A stretch of DNA of 64,000 bases, from assembly GCA_016285645.1 (NCBI GenBank), contig JAEERC010000072.1, positions 22,889 through 86,888 of the forward strand. The letters run 5' to 3'. The notes beneath the pieces are model-generated. The model did no database searches and was not told where the DNA came from. It worked only from the letters and a program-made list of their open reading frames with translations. The position numbers and the translations under genes are program-made. This document shows, piece by piece, positions 1 through 8,522 of this stretch (position 1 is its first letter; the number at the start of each line of letters is the position of its first letter). The DNA comes from Clostridiaceae bacterium (GTDB lineage: Bacteria > Bacillota > Clostridia > Oscillospirales > Acutalibacteraceae).

Positions 1-2
1 AG

Positions 3-812
3 AGAGCGGTCGGCTCAATCCGCAAGGTAAGGGATTCAGCCCGCGACGCTTTCTGGGCACAGGTCGCCGAAGGTCAGGTTTATCAGGGCACTGTCAAGTC
101 GCTCACTCCGTTCGGCGCGTTCGTTGAAATCGCTGAAGGCGTTGAAGGTCTTGTTCACATCAGCGAACTCTCCTGGAAGCGCATCAAGAATCCCGCTGAG
201 GTTCTCGAAGTCGGTCAGCAGGTTGAGGTGTTCGTTAAAGCCCTTGATCCCGACAAGAAAAAGATTTCCCTCGGCTACAAGAAAGATGAAGACAACCCCT
301 GGAAGATTCTCGAAAACACCTGCCCGGTGGGCACTGTTATCGATTCCAAGATTGTCGGCCTCACAACATTCGGCGCGTTCGCCACGGTTATTCCCAATAT
401 CGACGGCCTTATCCACATTTCGCAGATTGCCAACCACCGCGTTGAGAATCCCGCCGACGAGCTTTCAATCGGCGACGAAGTCAAGGTCAAGGTCACCGAA
501 ATCGACTTTGAGAAAAAGCGCGTAAGTCTTTCAATCCGCGCTCTGCTTGAGCCCGAAAAGAAAGAGGACGAGGAAGCGCCCGCGGCGGAATATGTTGAAA
601 CTCCCGTTGTTATTGCCGATGAGGTAGTCGCTCCCGCAGAGGAAGCAGCCGAAGAAGCGATTCCCGCTGCAGAAGAAGCAGTTGAGGAAGCAGTCGAAGA
701 GGCAGCCCCCGCTGTCGAAGAAGCGGTTGAGGAAGCAGCCGAAGAGGCAGCCCCCGCTGCCGAAGAAGCGGTTGAGGAAGCACCGGCAGAAGAAACTCCC
801 GCGGAGGAATAA
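3..812 (+). CDS. S1 RNA-binding domain protein, 5'-truncated by window edge
   Basis: The open frame runs in from the left edge, so the N terminus is missing. About 270 residues remain. Two S1 (OB-fold) domains are visible, one at about residues 25-95 (GTVKSLTPFGAFVEI, GLVHISELSW) and one at about 110-180 (LTTFGAFATVIPNIDGLIHI). They are followed by a tail of about 80 residues made of EEAVEEA/EEAAPA-type acidic repeats. S1 domains bind single-stranded RNA. In Firmicutes such proteins are ribosomal-protein-S1 homologues or general RNA-binding factors. The tail is low complexity and probably disordered. A strong terminator follows directly. S1-domain identity is sure. Whether this is a true RpsA or another S1 protein cannot be decided without the N terminus. 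Confidence 0.88.
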   Translation, partial: RAVGSIRKVRDSARDAFWAQVAEGQVYQGTVKSLTPFGAFVEIAEGVEGLVHISELSWKRIKNPAEVLEVGQQVEVFVKALDPDKKKISLGYKKDEDNPWKILENTCPVGTVIDSKIVGLTTFGAFATVIPNIDGLIHISQIANHRVENPADELSIGDEVKVKVTEIDFEKKRVSLSIRALLEPEKKEDEEAPAAEYVETPVVIADEVVAPAEEAAEEAIPAAEEAVEEAVEEAAPAVEEAVEEAAEEAAPAAEEAVEEAPAEETPAEE

Positions 813-828
813 TAAATTGAATTTCATT

Positions 829-863
829 GTCGCCCGCCCAACAAGACGGGCGACAGTTTTTTT
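829..863 (+). terminator. Rho-independent terminator after the S1-domain gene
   Basis: A perfect 8-bp stem (GTCGCCCG at 829-836 with CGGGCGAC at 847-854) is followed by a run of seven T. Only 12 nt separate the T-run from the next start codon. Confidence 0.85.
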
Positions 864-875
864 ACAGGTAAGCTT

Positions 876-1817
876 ATGAAATCGGCAAAACAAAAGCAGT
901 TCACGGGCGCGCTCTACTGCATATCGGCGGCGGCAATCTGGGGATTGTCCTTCGTCGCGCAGAGCATCGGCAGGGGAGTCGGAACATTTACATTCAACTG
1001 CCTGCGTATGCTCCTCGGCGCGGCGGTGCTTGTGCCCGTAATAATACTGCGCAGAAAAAAGAAAATATCACCGCCTGTTGAGGACAGAACTCTCGCGAAC
1101 AGAAAACTCCTTCTCGGAGGAATTCTCGCCGGAATCACCATGTTTTTCGGCAACAACCTTCAGCAGGAGGCGTTCAACTATATTGAGGATGTCGGCAAGG
1201 TCGGCTTTATTACGGCTCTCTACACGGTTATTGTGCCGCTTATGAATTTCCTGTTTTTCAAAAAACGGGTGGGCATAAATGTCATAGCGGGTGTCGCCTT
1301 CAGTCTGGCGGGTCTCTATCTTCTCTGCTCGGGCGAGGGCGGGTTCGTTCTCGAAAAAGGCGATATTCTCACTATTCTCTGCGCGTTTGCCTTTGCCTCG
1401 CAGATTCTTGTTATTGACAAATTCACGGATTACACGGACGCCGTCGAAATATCGTCCCTGCAGTTTTTCGTGTGCGGCGTGCTGTCGGGTATCTGTATGT
1501 TCATTTTCGAAAAACCGACACCGGAACTTATTATGCAGAAGCAGAACATAATCCCGATTCTCTATGCCGGTATTATGAGCTGCGGCGTGGCGTTCACATT
1601 CCAGACCTTCGGTCAGAAATCCACCGAGCCCGCCGTCGCATCCATACTGCTCTGCCTTGAATCGGCTTTTTCGGTTGTTTTCGGCTGGATAATACTTCAC
1701 CAGCACCTCGGCAGAAGGGCGCTCATCGGCTGTGCCGTTATGCTCGTTGCCGTAATTTTCACGCAGATACAGTTTCCCTCAATCGGAAATAAAAACGAAA
1801 AGGGAGTGGCACAGTGA
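876..1817 (+). CDS. EamA/DMT-family permease
   Basis: This 313-residue protein is almost wholly hydrophobic, with about ten predicted membrane segments in two five-helix halves, as in EamA (drug/metabolite transporter) permeases. The N terminus shows the family-typical pattern ISAAAIWGLSFVAQ. The second half includes GIMSCGVAFTFQTFGQ and a SILLCLESAFSVVFGWIIL helix. The substrate cannot be told from sequence; the family exports amino acids, metabolites or drugs. The ribosome site is weak (AGGT). Its stop overlaps the GTG start of the subtilisin gene by 4 nt, so the two are probably translationally coupled. No promoter fits between the preceding terminator and this start. Confidence 0.87.
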   Translation: MKSAKQKQFTGALYCISAAAIWGLSFVAQSIGRGVGTFTFNCLRMLLGAAVLVPVIILRRKKKISPPVEDRTLANRKLLLGGILAGITMFFGNNLQQEAFNYIEDVGKVGFITALYTVIVPLMNFLFFKKRVGINVIAGVAFSLAGLYLLCSGEGGFVLEKGDILTILCAFAFASQILVIDKFTDYTDAVEISSLQFFVCGVLSGICMFIFEKPTPELIMQKQNIIPILYAGIMSCGVAFTFQTFGQKSTEPAVASILLCLESAFSVVFGWIILHQHLGRRALIGCAVMLVAVIFTQIQFPSIGNKNEKGVAQ

Positions 1818-3580
1818 TAAAAATTATATCGGTTATTCTCACAACCGTAATGACATTCGCGTCGGCGTATTTCTCATTTCTGCCCGAGTCAATCGACTCC
1901 GCCGTCAGCGCCGTTTTCGGCGTGCCCCTTTTTCAGAATTCCGTCAGTGAGGGCTTTCTCGGCGATATAGACGACAGCGATGTTGTCGCTCTCAACGAGG
2001 GTCAGGGCTACTGTAAAAACCTTATAGTTGTTTTTCTTGATGAAAAAGTCTCTCTTTTTGATAAATACCGCCTGTTCAGGGACGAGCCGATGGTTCTTCT
2101 CGGCTGGAGCTGCCCCGCGGATCTCTATGTGGCATATTACAACGGCAAAGATCTGAACGCCCTTGTTTCATACTGCGATAAACTCACCGCGAGCCGTGAG
2201 GAGGTAAGCTACGCGAGCCCCGTTACCGCCTCAAAAAAATCACCCGACTACACTCCCGATGACCCGTTCTGCGGTACCGGAGAAATATCCCATACCAACT
2301 GGAATGAGCCGATTCCCACAGAGAGAAACTGGTGGCTCGAGGCGATTGACGCGAGGCAGGCGTGGGATTACGACCGCTATATGAACGATATAAATGTCGG
2401 CGTGATAGACTGCGGCGTTAACCTCAATCACGAGGATTTGAAGGATAAAACAATAAAATTCCCCTCATCCCGTCAGGAAAAACGCAATATCCCGGATGAC
2501 CACGGCTGCCATGTTACGGGAATTATCGGCGCTCAGGCGGACAACGGAAAAGGCATAGCCGGCGTTGTCAGAAAATGCGAGTTTACCTATGTTGACTGGC
2601 AGCCCGAAAAGGATAAGCAGAAATGGAACACCGACATTCACATCTTTTTCGGCTTCATTGACGCCGTAAAAGCGGGCGCCAAGGTTATAAACCTCTCGCT
2701 GGGCGCCACGGGCAATATAGAAGAGAATGAATCGGAAATGAAGTATTATGTTCCGTTTGAGGAAAATCTCTATTCCGCCCTCATTTCCGTTCTGCTCGGC
2801 CACGGCTACGACTTTGTTATATGCCAGTCGGCGGGCAACGGCAACGACGCCTCGCAGCCCGTTGACGCGAAATACAACGGCACCTTCACGGGCATAACAA
2901 AAAAGAACGCCCTGTCGCTGCGCATAGGCGTCAGCAGGCAGGACATTGTTGACAGAATTATAGTCGTTTCCTCGGCGGCGAACCGCGGCGGCGGAGAGTA
3001 TATTCAGTCCTCTTTCTCAAACATCGGAAAACAGATATCCGTATCCGCTCCCGGCAGTTCGGTTTACAGCTGCTCGGATATCGATGACGAGTACTGCTAT
3101 ATGTCGGGTACCTCAATGGCGTCGCCCGTTGTTGCGGGTGTTGCCGCCCTTGTGTGGAGCGTAAACCCGGATTTCACGGGCGCTCAGGTGAAAGCCATTG
3201 TCTGCTCGCCCGAAAACTCGAACGCGACCGTTCCCCCGATTGAGGAGGAATACAGGGATTTCCCCGACCTCGATTATATTGAGTATCCTATGGTAAACGC
3301 CAATCTGAGCGTGCAGGCAGCGCTTATGAAGACCTATGATATGGGCAAGGTTGAGGGCGATGTTTCCCTTTTTGCCGAACACATTGAAAGCGTAACCCTC
3401 ATTCAGAACGGCGAAACCTCAACCTATACCGTAATCGGGAACAACACCTTCAATTTTGCCGCTCCCGCAGGGGAGGCGGAAATTGCCGCTTACGGCGATG
3501 ACGGCACGCTTCTCGGCTCTACAACGGTCACGATTGTAAAAGACGCCTGCGTAAATGTCGAGATAAAACCCGAGTCCTGA
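1814..3580 (+). CDS. S8 family (subtilisin-like) secreted serine peptidase
   Basis: 588 residues with a GTG start that overlaps the upstream TGA. Residues 1-20 form a hydrophobic signal-like segment. The catalytic triad is complete: Asp199 in NVGVIDCGVNLNH, His230 in DDHGCHVTG and Ser434 in SGTSMASP, with the oxyanion-hole Asn342 in SAGNG. A stretch of about 150 residues before the catalytic domain could be a propeptide. The last 80 residues look like a small beta-sandwich (ESVTLIQNGETSTYTV). The enzyme is probably exported and may process surface or environmental proteins. Co-transcription with a DMT permease is unusual, and no functional link between them is evident. Family assignment is very secure; the substrate is unknown. 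Confidence 0.93.
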   Translation: MIKIISVILTTVMTFASAYFSFLPESIDSAVSAVFGVPLFQNSVSEGFLGDIDDSDVVALNEGQGYCKNLIVVFLDEKVSLFDKYRLFRDEPMVLLGWSCPADLYVAYYNGKDLNALVSYCDKLTASREEVSYASPVTASKKSPDYTPDDPFCGTGEISHTNWNEPIPTERNWWLEAIDARQAWDYDRYMNDINVGVIDCGVNLNHEDLKDKTIKFPSSRQEKRNIPDDHGCHVTGIIGAQADNGKGIAGVVRKCEFTYVDWQPEKDKQKWNTDIHIFFGFIDAVKAGAKVINLSLGATGNIEENESEMKYYVPFEENLYSALISVLLGHGYDFVICQSAGNGNDASQPVDAKYNGTFTGITKKNALSLRIGVSRQDIVDRIIVVSSAANRGGGEYIQSSFSNIGKQISVSAPGSSVYSCSDIDDEYCYMSGTSMASPVVAGVAALVWSVNPDFTGAQVKAIVCSPENSNATVPPIEEEYRDFPDLDYIEYPMVNANLSVQAALMKTYDMGKVEGDVSLFAEHIESVTLIQNGETSTYTVIGNNTFNFAAPAGEAEIAAYGDDGTLLGSTTVTIVKDACVNVEIKPES

Positions 3581-3596
3581 CAAAAACAAAAAAACA

Positions 3597-3626
3597 CCCC
3601 GCAATGAACTTGTGTTCAATGCGGGG
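3597..3626. terminator. Bidirectional terminator between subtilisin gene and tex
   Basis: CCCCGC...GCGGGG arms of 13 bp with one mismatch and a 4-nt loop. An A-run on the left and a T-rich stretch on the right suit termination in both directions for the convergent genes. Confidence 0.85.
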
Positions 3627-3635
3627 TTATTTCTT

Positions 3636-5816
3636 TTATTCGGATTTCTCCTCCGACGGTTTGAACAGCATTGTAAGCGAAATTCTGCCCTTTGCCGTGT
3701 CAACATTCTCAACGCGTACTTTCACAATCTGCCCCACCTTGAGAACATCGGAGGGATGCTTTATGAATTTGTTTGAGATTTTGGAAATGTGCACAAGACC
3801 GTCCTGGTGAACACCTATGTCGATGAACGCGCCGAAATCGGTTACATTGCGCACCGTGCCCGTGAGTTCCATACCGGGCTTTAAATCGGTTATTTCCATA
3901 ACATCGCTTCTCAGCACCGGAGCGGGCAGTTCATCACGCGGATCTCTTCCGGGGCAGAGAAGTTCTTTTACTATATCGTCAAGCGTGGGCACACCGATGC
4001 CGAGTTTTTCGGCTGTCTTCTCCTTGCCGAAAAGTTCAACCTTCGCTTTGAGGTCGCCTATTTCACCCGCTTTAACATTCGCGGGAGTGTAGCCGCACAG
4101 GTCGAGCAGCGCCTTTGCCGCCGCGTAGCTTTCGGGGTGAACGCCCGTGTTGTCAAGAACATTCTTGCTCTCGGCAATTCTCATAAAGCCCGCGCACTGC
4201 TCAAACGCCTTGTCGCCGAGTTTCGGCACCTTTTTAAGCTGCGCCCTCGAGGAGAAAGCGCCGTTTTCCTCACGGAAGGCGACTATGTTTTTCGCTATGC
4301 CCGCGTTTATGCCGGAAACCCTTGAAAGCAGGGGAGCGGAGGCGGTATTGAGGTCAACGCCTACCGAGTTTACCGCGTCCTCTACAACGCCGTTCAATGC
4401 CGCGTCAAGTTCCTTCGGCGGCATATCGTGCTGATACTGACCCACGCCTATCGCTTTCGGGTCTATTTTCACAAGTTCCGCGAGCGGGTCCTGAAGGCGG
4501 CGCGCTATTGAAACAGCGCTTCTCAGCGATACGTCATACTGCGGGAACTCCTCGGCGGCAAGTTTGCTCGCCGAATACACGGAGGCGCCCGCTTCGCTTA
4601 CAACCATATAGGAAACATCCGCGCCGAGCTCCTTTATAAGCGCCGCGGTGAACATCTCGGTCTCCTTTGAAGCCGTGCCGTTGCCGATTGAAATGCAGTT
4701 TACACGGTATTTGTCAATAAACGACCGGAGCAGTTTCTTCGCCTGCGCCTTCTGGGCGTCCGTGTGCATATTCGTAACATATATAACTCCCGTGTCGAGT
4801 ACCTTGCCCGTAGGGTCAACAACGGCAACCTTGCAGCCGGTTCTGTAGCCGGGGTCAAGCCCGAGCACGGTTTTGCCCTTGATGGGCGGCTGAAGCAGAA
4901 GTTCTTTTGTGTTGAGTGAAAAAACCTTTATCGCCTGAGCGCAGGCGGCTTCGGTGAGGTTGTTTCTTGTCTCTCTTTCAACCGAGGGGCAGATTAACCT
5001 TGTGTATGCGTCCGCGCCCGCCTGGCGCACTGTTTCGGTGCAGTTTGAGCCGTTTGAAGAAAGAGTCACGCCCGTAATCACGTTTGACGCCTTCACCGGG
5101 TCGAGAGTCACGCTTACCTTGAGGAACTTTTCGCGCTCGCCTCTGTCAATGGCGAGTACTCTGTGGCCGGCAATCTTTTTGACATCCTCGGAAAAATCGT
5201 AATACATTTTATATACGCTGTCTGTTTCGGGGTCAACCGCCGTTGCCGTTACAACGCCCGCCACCTCGAAAAGATTGCGAAGGCGTCTGCGTATGTCGGC
5301 GTTGTCGGAGATGTTTTCGGCTATTATATCCATAGCTCCCGCGAGAGCGTCCTCAGCGGTTGCCACGCCGAGTTCCTCGTTTATAAATTCCGCCGCCATC
5401 TCAAGCGGATAGGGTGAATCCGCCTCCTGGGCGTAGATTTTATCCGCGAGCGGTTCAAGACCTTTTTCCCTGGCGACCGAAGCCCTCGTTTTTCTCTTGG
5501 GACGGAACGGCCTGTAAATGTCCTCAATCTCGGCGAGAGTCACCGCCTTGTCGAGGGCGGCGGAAATCTCGTCCGTCATCTTCTCCTGACCCGTGATGAG
5601 GTCGCGCACCTCCTCGCGGCGCTTTTCAAGGTTGCGCAGGTATTCAAGGCGTTCGGAAATCTCTCTTATAACCTGGTCGTCGAGAGTGCCGTGCGCCTCT
5701 TTTCTGTAACGCGCAATGAAAGGCACGGTGTTGCCGTCATCAAGGAGCTTGACCGTGTTTTCCACCTGCCAGCGCTGCAGAGCGAACTGTTTTGTAATCT
5801 GACCGATAATATCCAT
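3636..5816 (-). CDS. tex: Tex-family RNA-binding transcription accessory protein
   Basis: 726 residues, the normal Tex length. Domains in order: helical Tex N-terminal region with FIARYRKEAHGTLDD (residues about 1-200); YqgF/RNase H-like domain with GLDPGYRTGCKVAVVD (about 325-450); helix-hairpin-helix repeats with VDLNTASAPLLSRVSGI and QLKKVPKLGDKAFEQCAGF (about 490-560); C-terminal S1 domain with VRNVTDFGAFIDIG (about 650-720). Tex binds nucleic acid and has been linked to transcription and RNA metabolism in several bacteria. The ATG is preceded by GGGAG. The gene lies 12 nt downstream of the DnaI-like gene and is probably co-transcribed with it. Confidence 0.96.
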   Translation of the reverse strand: MDIIGQITKQFALQRWQVENTVKLLDDGNTVPFIARYRKEAHGTLDDQVIREISERLEYLRNLEKRREEVRDLITGQEKMTDEISAALDKAVTLAEIEDIYRPFRPKRKTRASVAREKGLEPLADKIYAQEADSPYPLEMAAEFINEELGVATAEDALAGAMDIIAENISDNADIRRRLRNLFEVAGVVTATAVDPETDSVYKMYYDFSEDVKKIAGHRVLAIDRGEREKFLKVSVTLDPVKASNVITGVTLSSNGSNCTETVRQAGADAYTRLICPSVERETRNNLTEAACAQAIKVFSLNTKELLLQPPIKGKTVLGLDPGYRTGCKVAVVDPTGKVLDTGVIYVTNMHTDAQKAQAKKLLRSFIDKYRVNCISIGNGTASKETEMFTAALIKELGADVSYMVVSEAGASVYSASKLAAEEFPQYDVSLRSAVSIARRLQDPLAELVKIDPKAIGVGQYQHDMPPKELDAALNGVVEDAVNSVGVDLNTASAPLLSRVSGINAGIAKNIVAFREENGAFSSRAQLKKVPKLGDKAFEQCAGFMRIAESKNVLDNTGVHPESYAAAKALLDLCGYTPANVKAGEIGDLKAKVELFGKEKTAEKLGIGVPTLDDIVKELLCPGRDPRDELPAPVLRSDVMEITDLKPGMELTGTVRNVTDFGAFIDIGVHQDGLVHISKISNKFIKHPSDVLKVGQIVKVRVENVDTAKGRISLTMLFKPSEEKSE

Positions 5817-5828
5817 ACTGTTCTCCCG

Positions 5829-6818
5829 TCAGGAATTCTTTTTAATCTGTCTTATATCGTTTCCGACAAAATACATTGAGGTAAAGCCGCCGAAAATTCT
5901 TGAGAAAATTCTCTGGTTATAGTTTTCCTCAACCTCTTTCGGGCTTAAATTGCTGCTGATTATAACGGGCATATCCCTGTTTACCCTGTAGTTGAGAATG
6001 TCATAGAGCGCGGAGACGGTGAACTGAGTCGAGAACTCACTGCCGAGGTCGTCTATAATCAGAAGGTCGCATTTTACTATTTCATCAAAGGCGCCGTCGT
6101 AATCCGAGTTTCTGCCGTTCGAGAAGCGCTCTTTTTCAAGCCTTCTCAGAAGAGCCGAAGCGGATTCGAAAATTATGTTGTTGCCCTTTTCGGTAACAAC
6201 CCGCGCGATTGAGGAGAGCAGATGAGTTTTGCCGAGCCCCGTGGCGCCGTAAAAATAAAGACTTTCGGATTCACTGTCAAAATCATCGGCGTACGCCTTG
6301 CAGTATTCAAAAATTTTCGCCATTCTGTCGCGGGGTGAGCAGCCGATTCTCTCATCATATTCGTCGGGGTAGTAATCGAGTTTAAAATTCTGAAAAGAGC
6401 ATTTGCCCGAAGGAGTTCTCTCTGCGAGATTTTCAAGGGCGAGCTCCTTTAAAAGAGCCAGACGGCAGGAGCAGGAGTTCCCGCCCGCATAGCCCGTGTC
6501 GCTGCATTTGGGGCAGGTGTAGGCGATTTTTGTGTAATTACGCGGAAAACCGCCCTTTTCGAGCATGTCCTCAATCTCTTTCTGAGCGGAGAGATTTCTT
6601 TCGGATATCTCTTTCATAAGCGCGGGAGCGTTCTCGCCGGCGCTGAGGGCTCTTATGGCGTCCGCCGCAGTGGAAGCGAGTTTTGCCTGCAGCGCGCCGT
6701 ATCCCGGCAGTTTTTCCTTAACTTCTTCAATTCTTTGAGCCTGCGCTCTTTCGGCTTCCGAGCGGCGCTCGGAGATTACGCGCTCACAGGCGGCGAGAAT
6801 ACCGCGGCTGTAACTCAT
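5829..6818 (-). CDS. DnaI/DnaC-type helicase-loader ATPase
   Basis: 329 residues. An N-terminal coiled helical part (1-90) is followed by a Cys cluster (CPKCSDTGY then CSC, about residues 100-120) that resembles the zinc-binding segment of DnaI-type loaders. The AAA+ domain has Walker A GATGLGKTHLL and Walker B LLIIDDLGSEF, then an Arg-rich sensor region (QRIFSRIF). The family loads the replicative helicase at origins or restart sites. The start ATG overlaps the TGA of the DnaD-like gene, so the two primosome-type genes are coupled, which supports the loader role. IstB (transposon) ATPases share the fold, but the DnaD neighbour and the absence of a transposase argue against that. Confidence 0.88.
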   Translation of the reverse strand: MSYSRGILAACERVISERRSEAERAQAQRIEEVKEKLPGYGALQAKLASTAADAIRALSAGENAPALMKEISERNLSAQKEIEDMLEKGGFPRNYTKIAYTCPKCSDTGYAGGNSCSCRLALLKELALENLAERTPSGKCSFQNFKLDYYPDEYDERIGCSPRDRMAKIFEYCKAYADDFDSESESLYFYGATGLGKTHLLSSIARVVTEKGNNIIFESASALLRRLEKERFSNGRNSDYDGAFDEIVKCDLLIIDDLGSEFSTQFTVSALYDILNYRVNRDMPVIISSNLSPKEVEENYNQRIFSRIFGGFTSMYFVGNDIRQIKKNS

Positions 6819-7876
6819 TTCTTTTTCTTCCTTTCGTAGCGGATATCGTTGTTCATAGCCCGGCGCTCAACCTCGTCAATGTCGTAGGATTTTTCTTTTG
6901 CCGTGTCGGGCGATTTTGTTTTGGCTTTTTCCTTTTCTTTATCTTTTCTCGCGTCGGATGCCGCCTTTTTCTGTTCCTCAAGCTGCTTCGGGGTTTTAAT
7001 TCCGCTTTCGTACCAGTTGACGAGCACCTTGTCCATATAGGGGAAACTCATCTTTGAGGTGTGGTCCGCCATCTCCTCATAGGCGAGGTATATCATATCG
7101 GCGCCGAAGCCGAGGGTTTTGCCCCATTTTGTAAGAAAAGCCGTCTGGTTCGCGGTAGGTCTCGGGTTCTGTATGCCCGCGAGGTCGGCGAGGCTTTTCC
7201 AGAGTGTGTCGGCGTTTCTCAGCGCGTTTATGCGCTCGTCCGCCTTCTCGATTGTGTCAATTTCATCCTCGCCCCAGTTTCTGCCCACGGTGGCGATGTA
7301 GTTGTTGTTTGTTTTGCCGATTGAAACGCAGTAGTCTATAAGCATAAAAATAACTTCAACGGGCAGGCCGTCATAGTCGTGCATCATAAGCAGAACGCAC
7401 TGCATATCGTAGCCGATTGTTTTGCCGAGCTTTGTCTGCGCCTCGCGGAACATAAAGCTTACCTCGGGCGATTCCTCTATGCGCGCGGCTATTTCGGAAA
7501 TCGAGGGTTTGGAATACTCCTTCGCGGGCGGTGCGGGTTTTACCGCCGTTTCCTTTTCCGCCTCCTTTTTCTCCGCGGGGGCGGAGTCTTTTTTTGCCGC
7601 CGCTGTTTTTTCCGTTTTTACCGCGGGGGCTTCATCTTTTCCGTCACACAGCAGAACACCCGTCAGTACCCAGTACTGCAGGTAATCGAGGGCGTCGTCC
7701 TTTTTCATTTTGAGCGCCCTGCACATCTCGTCAATGTCGGGATTGTCGGGGGAGGAGCGCATAATCCAGAGCAGGACCTTGAGCTGATGCTCGTTTGCCA
7801 GGCGGATGTGCTTGTCAACTATTGATGAAGGAATCCTGAAAGAGGAATCCATTTCGTTCTGATTAATCTTATACAT
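6815..7876 (-). CDS. DnaD-domain protein (primosome component)
   Basis: I chose the ATG at 7876 over the upstream in-frame ATG at 7894 because CGGAG lies 7 nt before it. The product is 353 residues. An N-terminal winged-helix-like part (about 1-75) is followed by a Lys/Ala/Glu-rich linker (about 80-115) and two DnaD/DnaB_2 helical domains: about 125-215 with YDMQCVLLMMHDYDGLPVEVI and 225-310 with SFPYMDKVLVNWYESGI. The charged Lys-rich C terminus ends in RKKKK. DnaD-type proteins remodel DNA and recruit the helicase loader in Firmicutes. The coupled DnaI-like gene downstream fits this. Confidence 0.87.
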   Translation of the reverse strand: MYKINQNEMDSSFRIPSSIVDKHIRLANEHQLKVLLWIMRSSPDNPDIDEMCRALKMKKDDALDYLQYWVLTGVLLCDGKDEAPAVKTEKTAAAKKDSAPAEKKEAEKETAVKPAPPAKEYSKPSISEIAARIEESPEVSFMFREAQTKLGKTIGYDMQCVLLMMHDYDGLPVEVIFMLIDYCVSIGKTNNNYIATVGRNWGEDEIDTIEKADERINALRNADTLWKSLADLAGIQNPRPTANQTAFLTKWGKTLGFGADMIYLAYEEMADHTSKMSFPYMDKVLVNWYESGIKTPKQLEEQKKAASDARKDKEKEKAKTKSPDTAKEKSYDIDEVERRAMNNDIRYERKKKK

Positions 7877-7917
7877 ATAAACACTCCGGTTCATTTATAA
7901 TGTTATTATACTAAATA

Positions 7918-7945
7918 TTCATATAATTTTAAATATAAATGTCAA
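7918..7945 (-). promoter_or_regulatory. Candidate promoter of the DnaD/DnaI/tex operon
   Basis: On the minus strand, a perfect -35 TTGACA (7945-7940) is followed after 16 bp by TATGAA (7923-7918). A separate TATAAT nearer the gene is an alternative -10 but lacks a well-placed -35. Confidence 0.5.
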
Positions 7946-7978
7946 AACTGAAACCAATTTCGTCACGCGGAAAAAAAC

Positions 7979-8012
7979 CGCGGCGAAAAACAACAATTTG
8001 TTGTGTGCCGCG
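7979..8012 (-). terminator. Second hairpin downstream of rpmB
   Basis: Arms CGCGGC and GCCGCG, with an inner complementary pair ACAACAA/TTGTTGT, followed on the minus strand by a run of seven T. It lies upstream of the DnaD promoter and downstream of the main rpmB terminator, so it reads as a backup terminator insulating the replication genes. Confidence 0.6.
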
Positions 8013-8084
8013 AAAAATCAACCACAAGACAATCGGCAAAAATCACAAAAATATATAATATGTATCTTAATGATAAAACATACT

Positions 8085-8117
8085 AAAAACAATAAGGAAC
8101 CGCAAAAGCGATTCCTT
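8085..8117 (-). terminator. rpmB terminator
   Basis: Ten-bp arms AAGGAACCGC (8094-8103) and GCGATTCCTT (8108-8117) with one G-U pair and an AAAA loop, followed on the minus strand by ATTGTTTTTAG. Confidence 0.75.
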
Positions 8118-8144
8118 AAGGTTTCTGTTTAGTTCAAAATGAAA

Positions 8145-8333
8145 TCAGACGGCACGTGTGACCTTACCTGAACGAAGGCAGCGTGTGCAGGCGTAAACTC
8201 TTCTGGGGGAGCCGTTTACGATGGCTTTAACTCTTTTTACATTGGGTTTCCAAGTTCTGTTGGAACGTCTGTGTGAGTGAGATACCTTGATTCCGAATGA
8301 CACATCTTTACCGCAAAATTCACATTTTGCCAT
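8145..8333 (-). CDS. rpmB: 50S ribosomal protein L28
   Basis: 62 residues, the usual length for Firmicutes L28. The sequence includes HSHRRSNRTWKPNVKRV, typical of L28. It is the zinc-binding form: the Cys pairs Cys4/Cys7 (CEFC) and Cys49/Cys52 (CTRC) are intact. A strong AAGGAGG lies upstream of the ATG. It is monocistronic, with its own promoter and a terminator, which is common for rpmB. Zinc-type L28 is often paired with a zinc-free paralogue under zinc control; none is seen in this window. Confidence 0.97.
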   Translation of the reverse strand: MAKCEFCGKDVSFGIKVSHSHRRSNRTWKPNVKRVKAIVNGSPRRVYACTRCLRSGKVTRAV

Positions 8334-8372
8334 TATGTCACACCTCCTTTTCGTTTTTCAATAGCAGGAGAT

Positions 8373-8401
8373 ATATTAACAGATAAAAAAAGAAAATGCA
8401 A
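8373..8401 (-). promoter_or_regulatory. rpmB promoter
   Basis: Minus-strand TTGCAT (8401-8396), 17-bp spacer, TAATAT (8378-8373), about 40 bp before the rpmB start. Confidence 0.7.
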
Positions 8402-8473
8402 GTGTTTTTTAAAATTTTTTTATCCTGAGCCCTCCGCCGGGGAAAACAATCAAAAATTTTTTTGAAAATACTA

Positions 8474-8502
8474 TTGCATTTTTTACAACAATGGTGTATT
8501 AT
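8474..8502 (+). promoter_or_regulatory. recA promoter
   Basis: TTGCAT (8474-8479), 17-bp spacer, TATTAT (8497-8502). The SOS-box-like site begins 9 bp after the -10, covering the expected transcription start. Confidence 0.8.
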
Positions 8503-8510
8503 ACGCAATA

Positions 8511-8522
8511 GAACATTTGTTT
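8511..8522. promoter_or_regulatory. LexA (SOS) box at recA
   Basis: GAACATTTGTTT matches the Gram-positive SOS consensus GAAC-N4-GTTC at seven of eight positions. It sits over the predicted transcription start of recA, where LexA binding would repress. No lexA gene lies in this window. Confidence 0.75.

Noticed and set aside
531..893. Minus-strand Cys/Phe-rich frame over the acidic tail of the S1 gene
   Set aside because: Its Cys/Phe repeats are just the complement of the Glu/Ala repeat codons.
5829..6818. IstB transposition ATPase instead of helicase loader
   Set aside because: No transposase or terminal repeats nearby, and the gene is coupled to a DnaD-domain gene.
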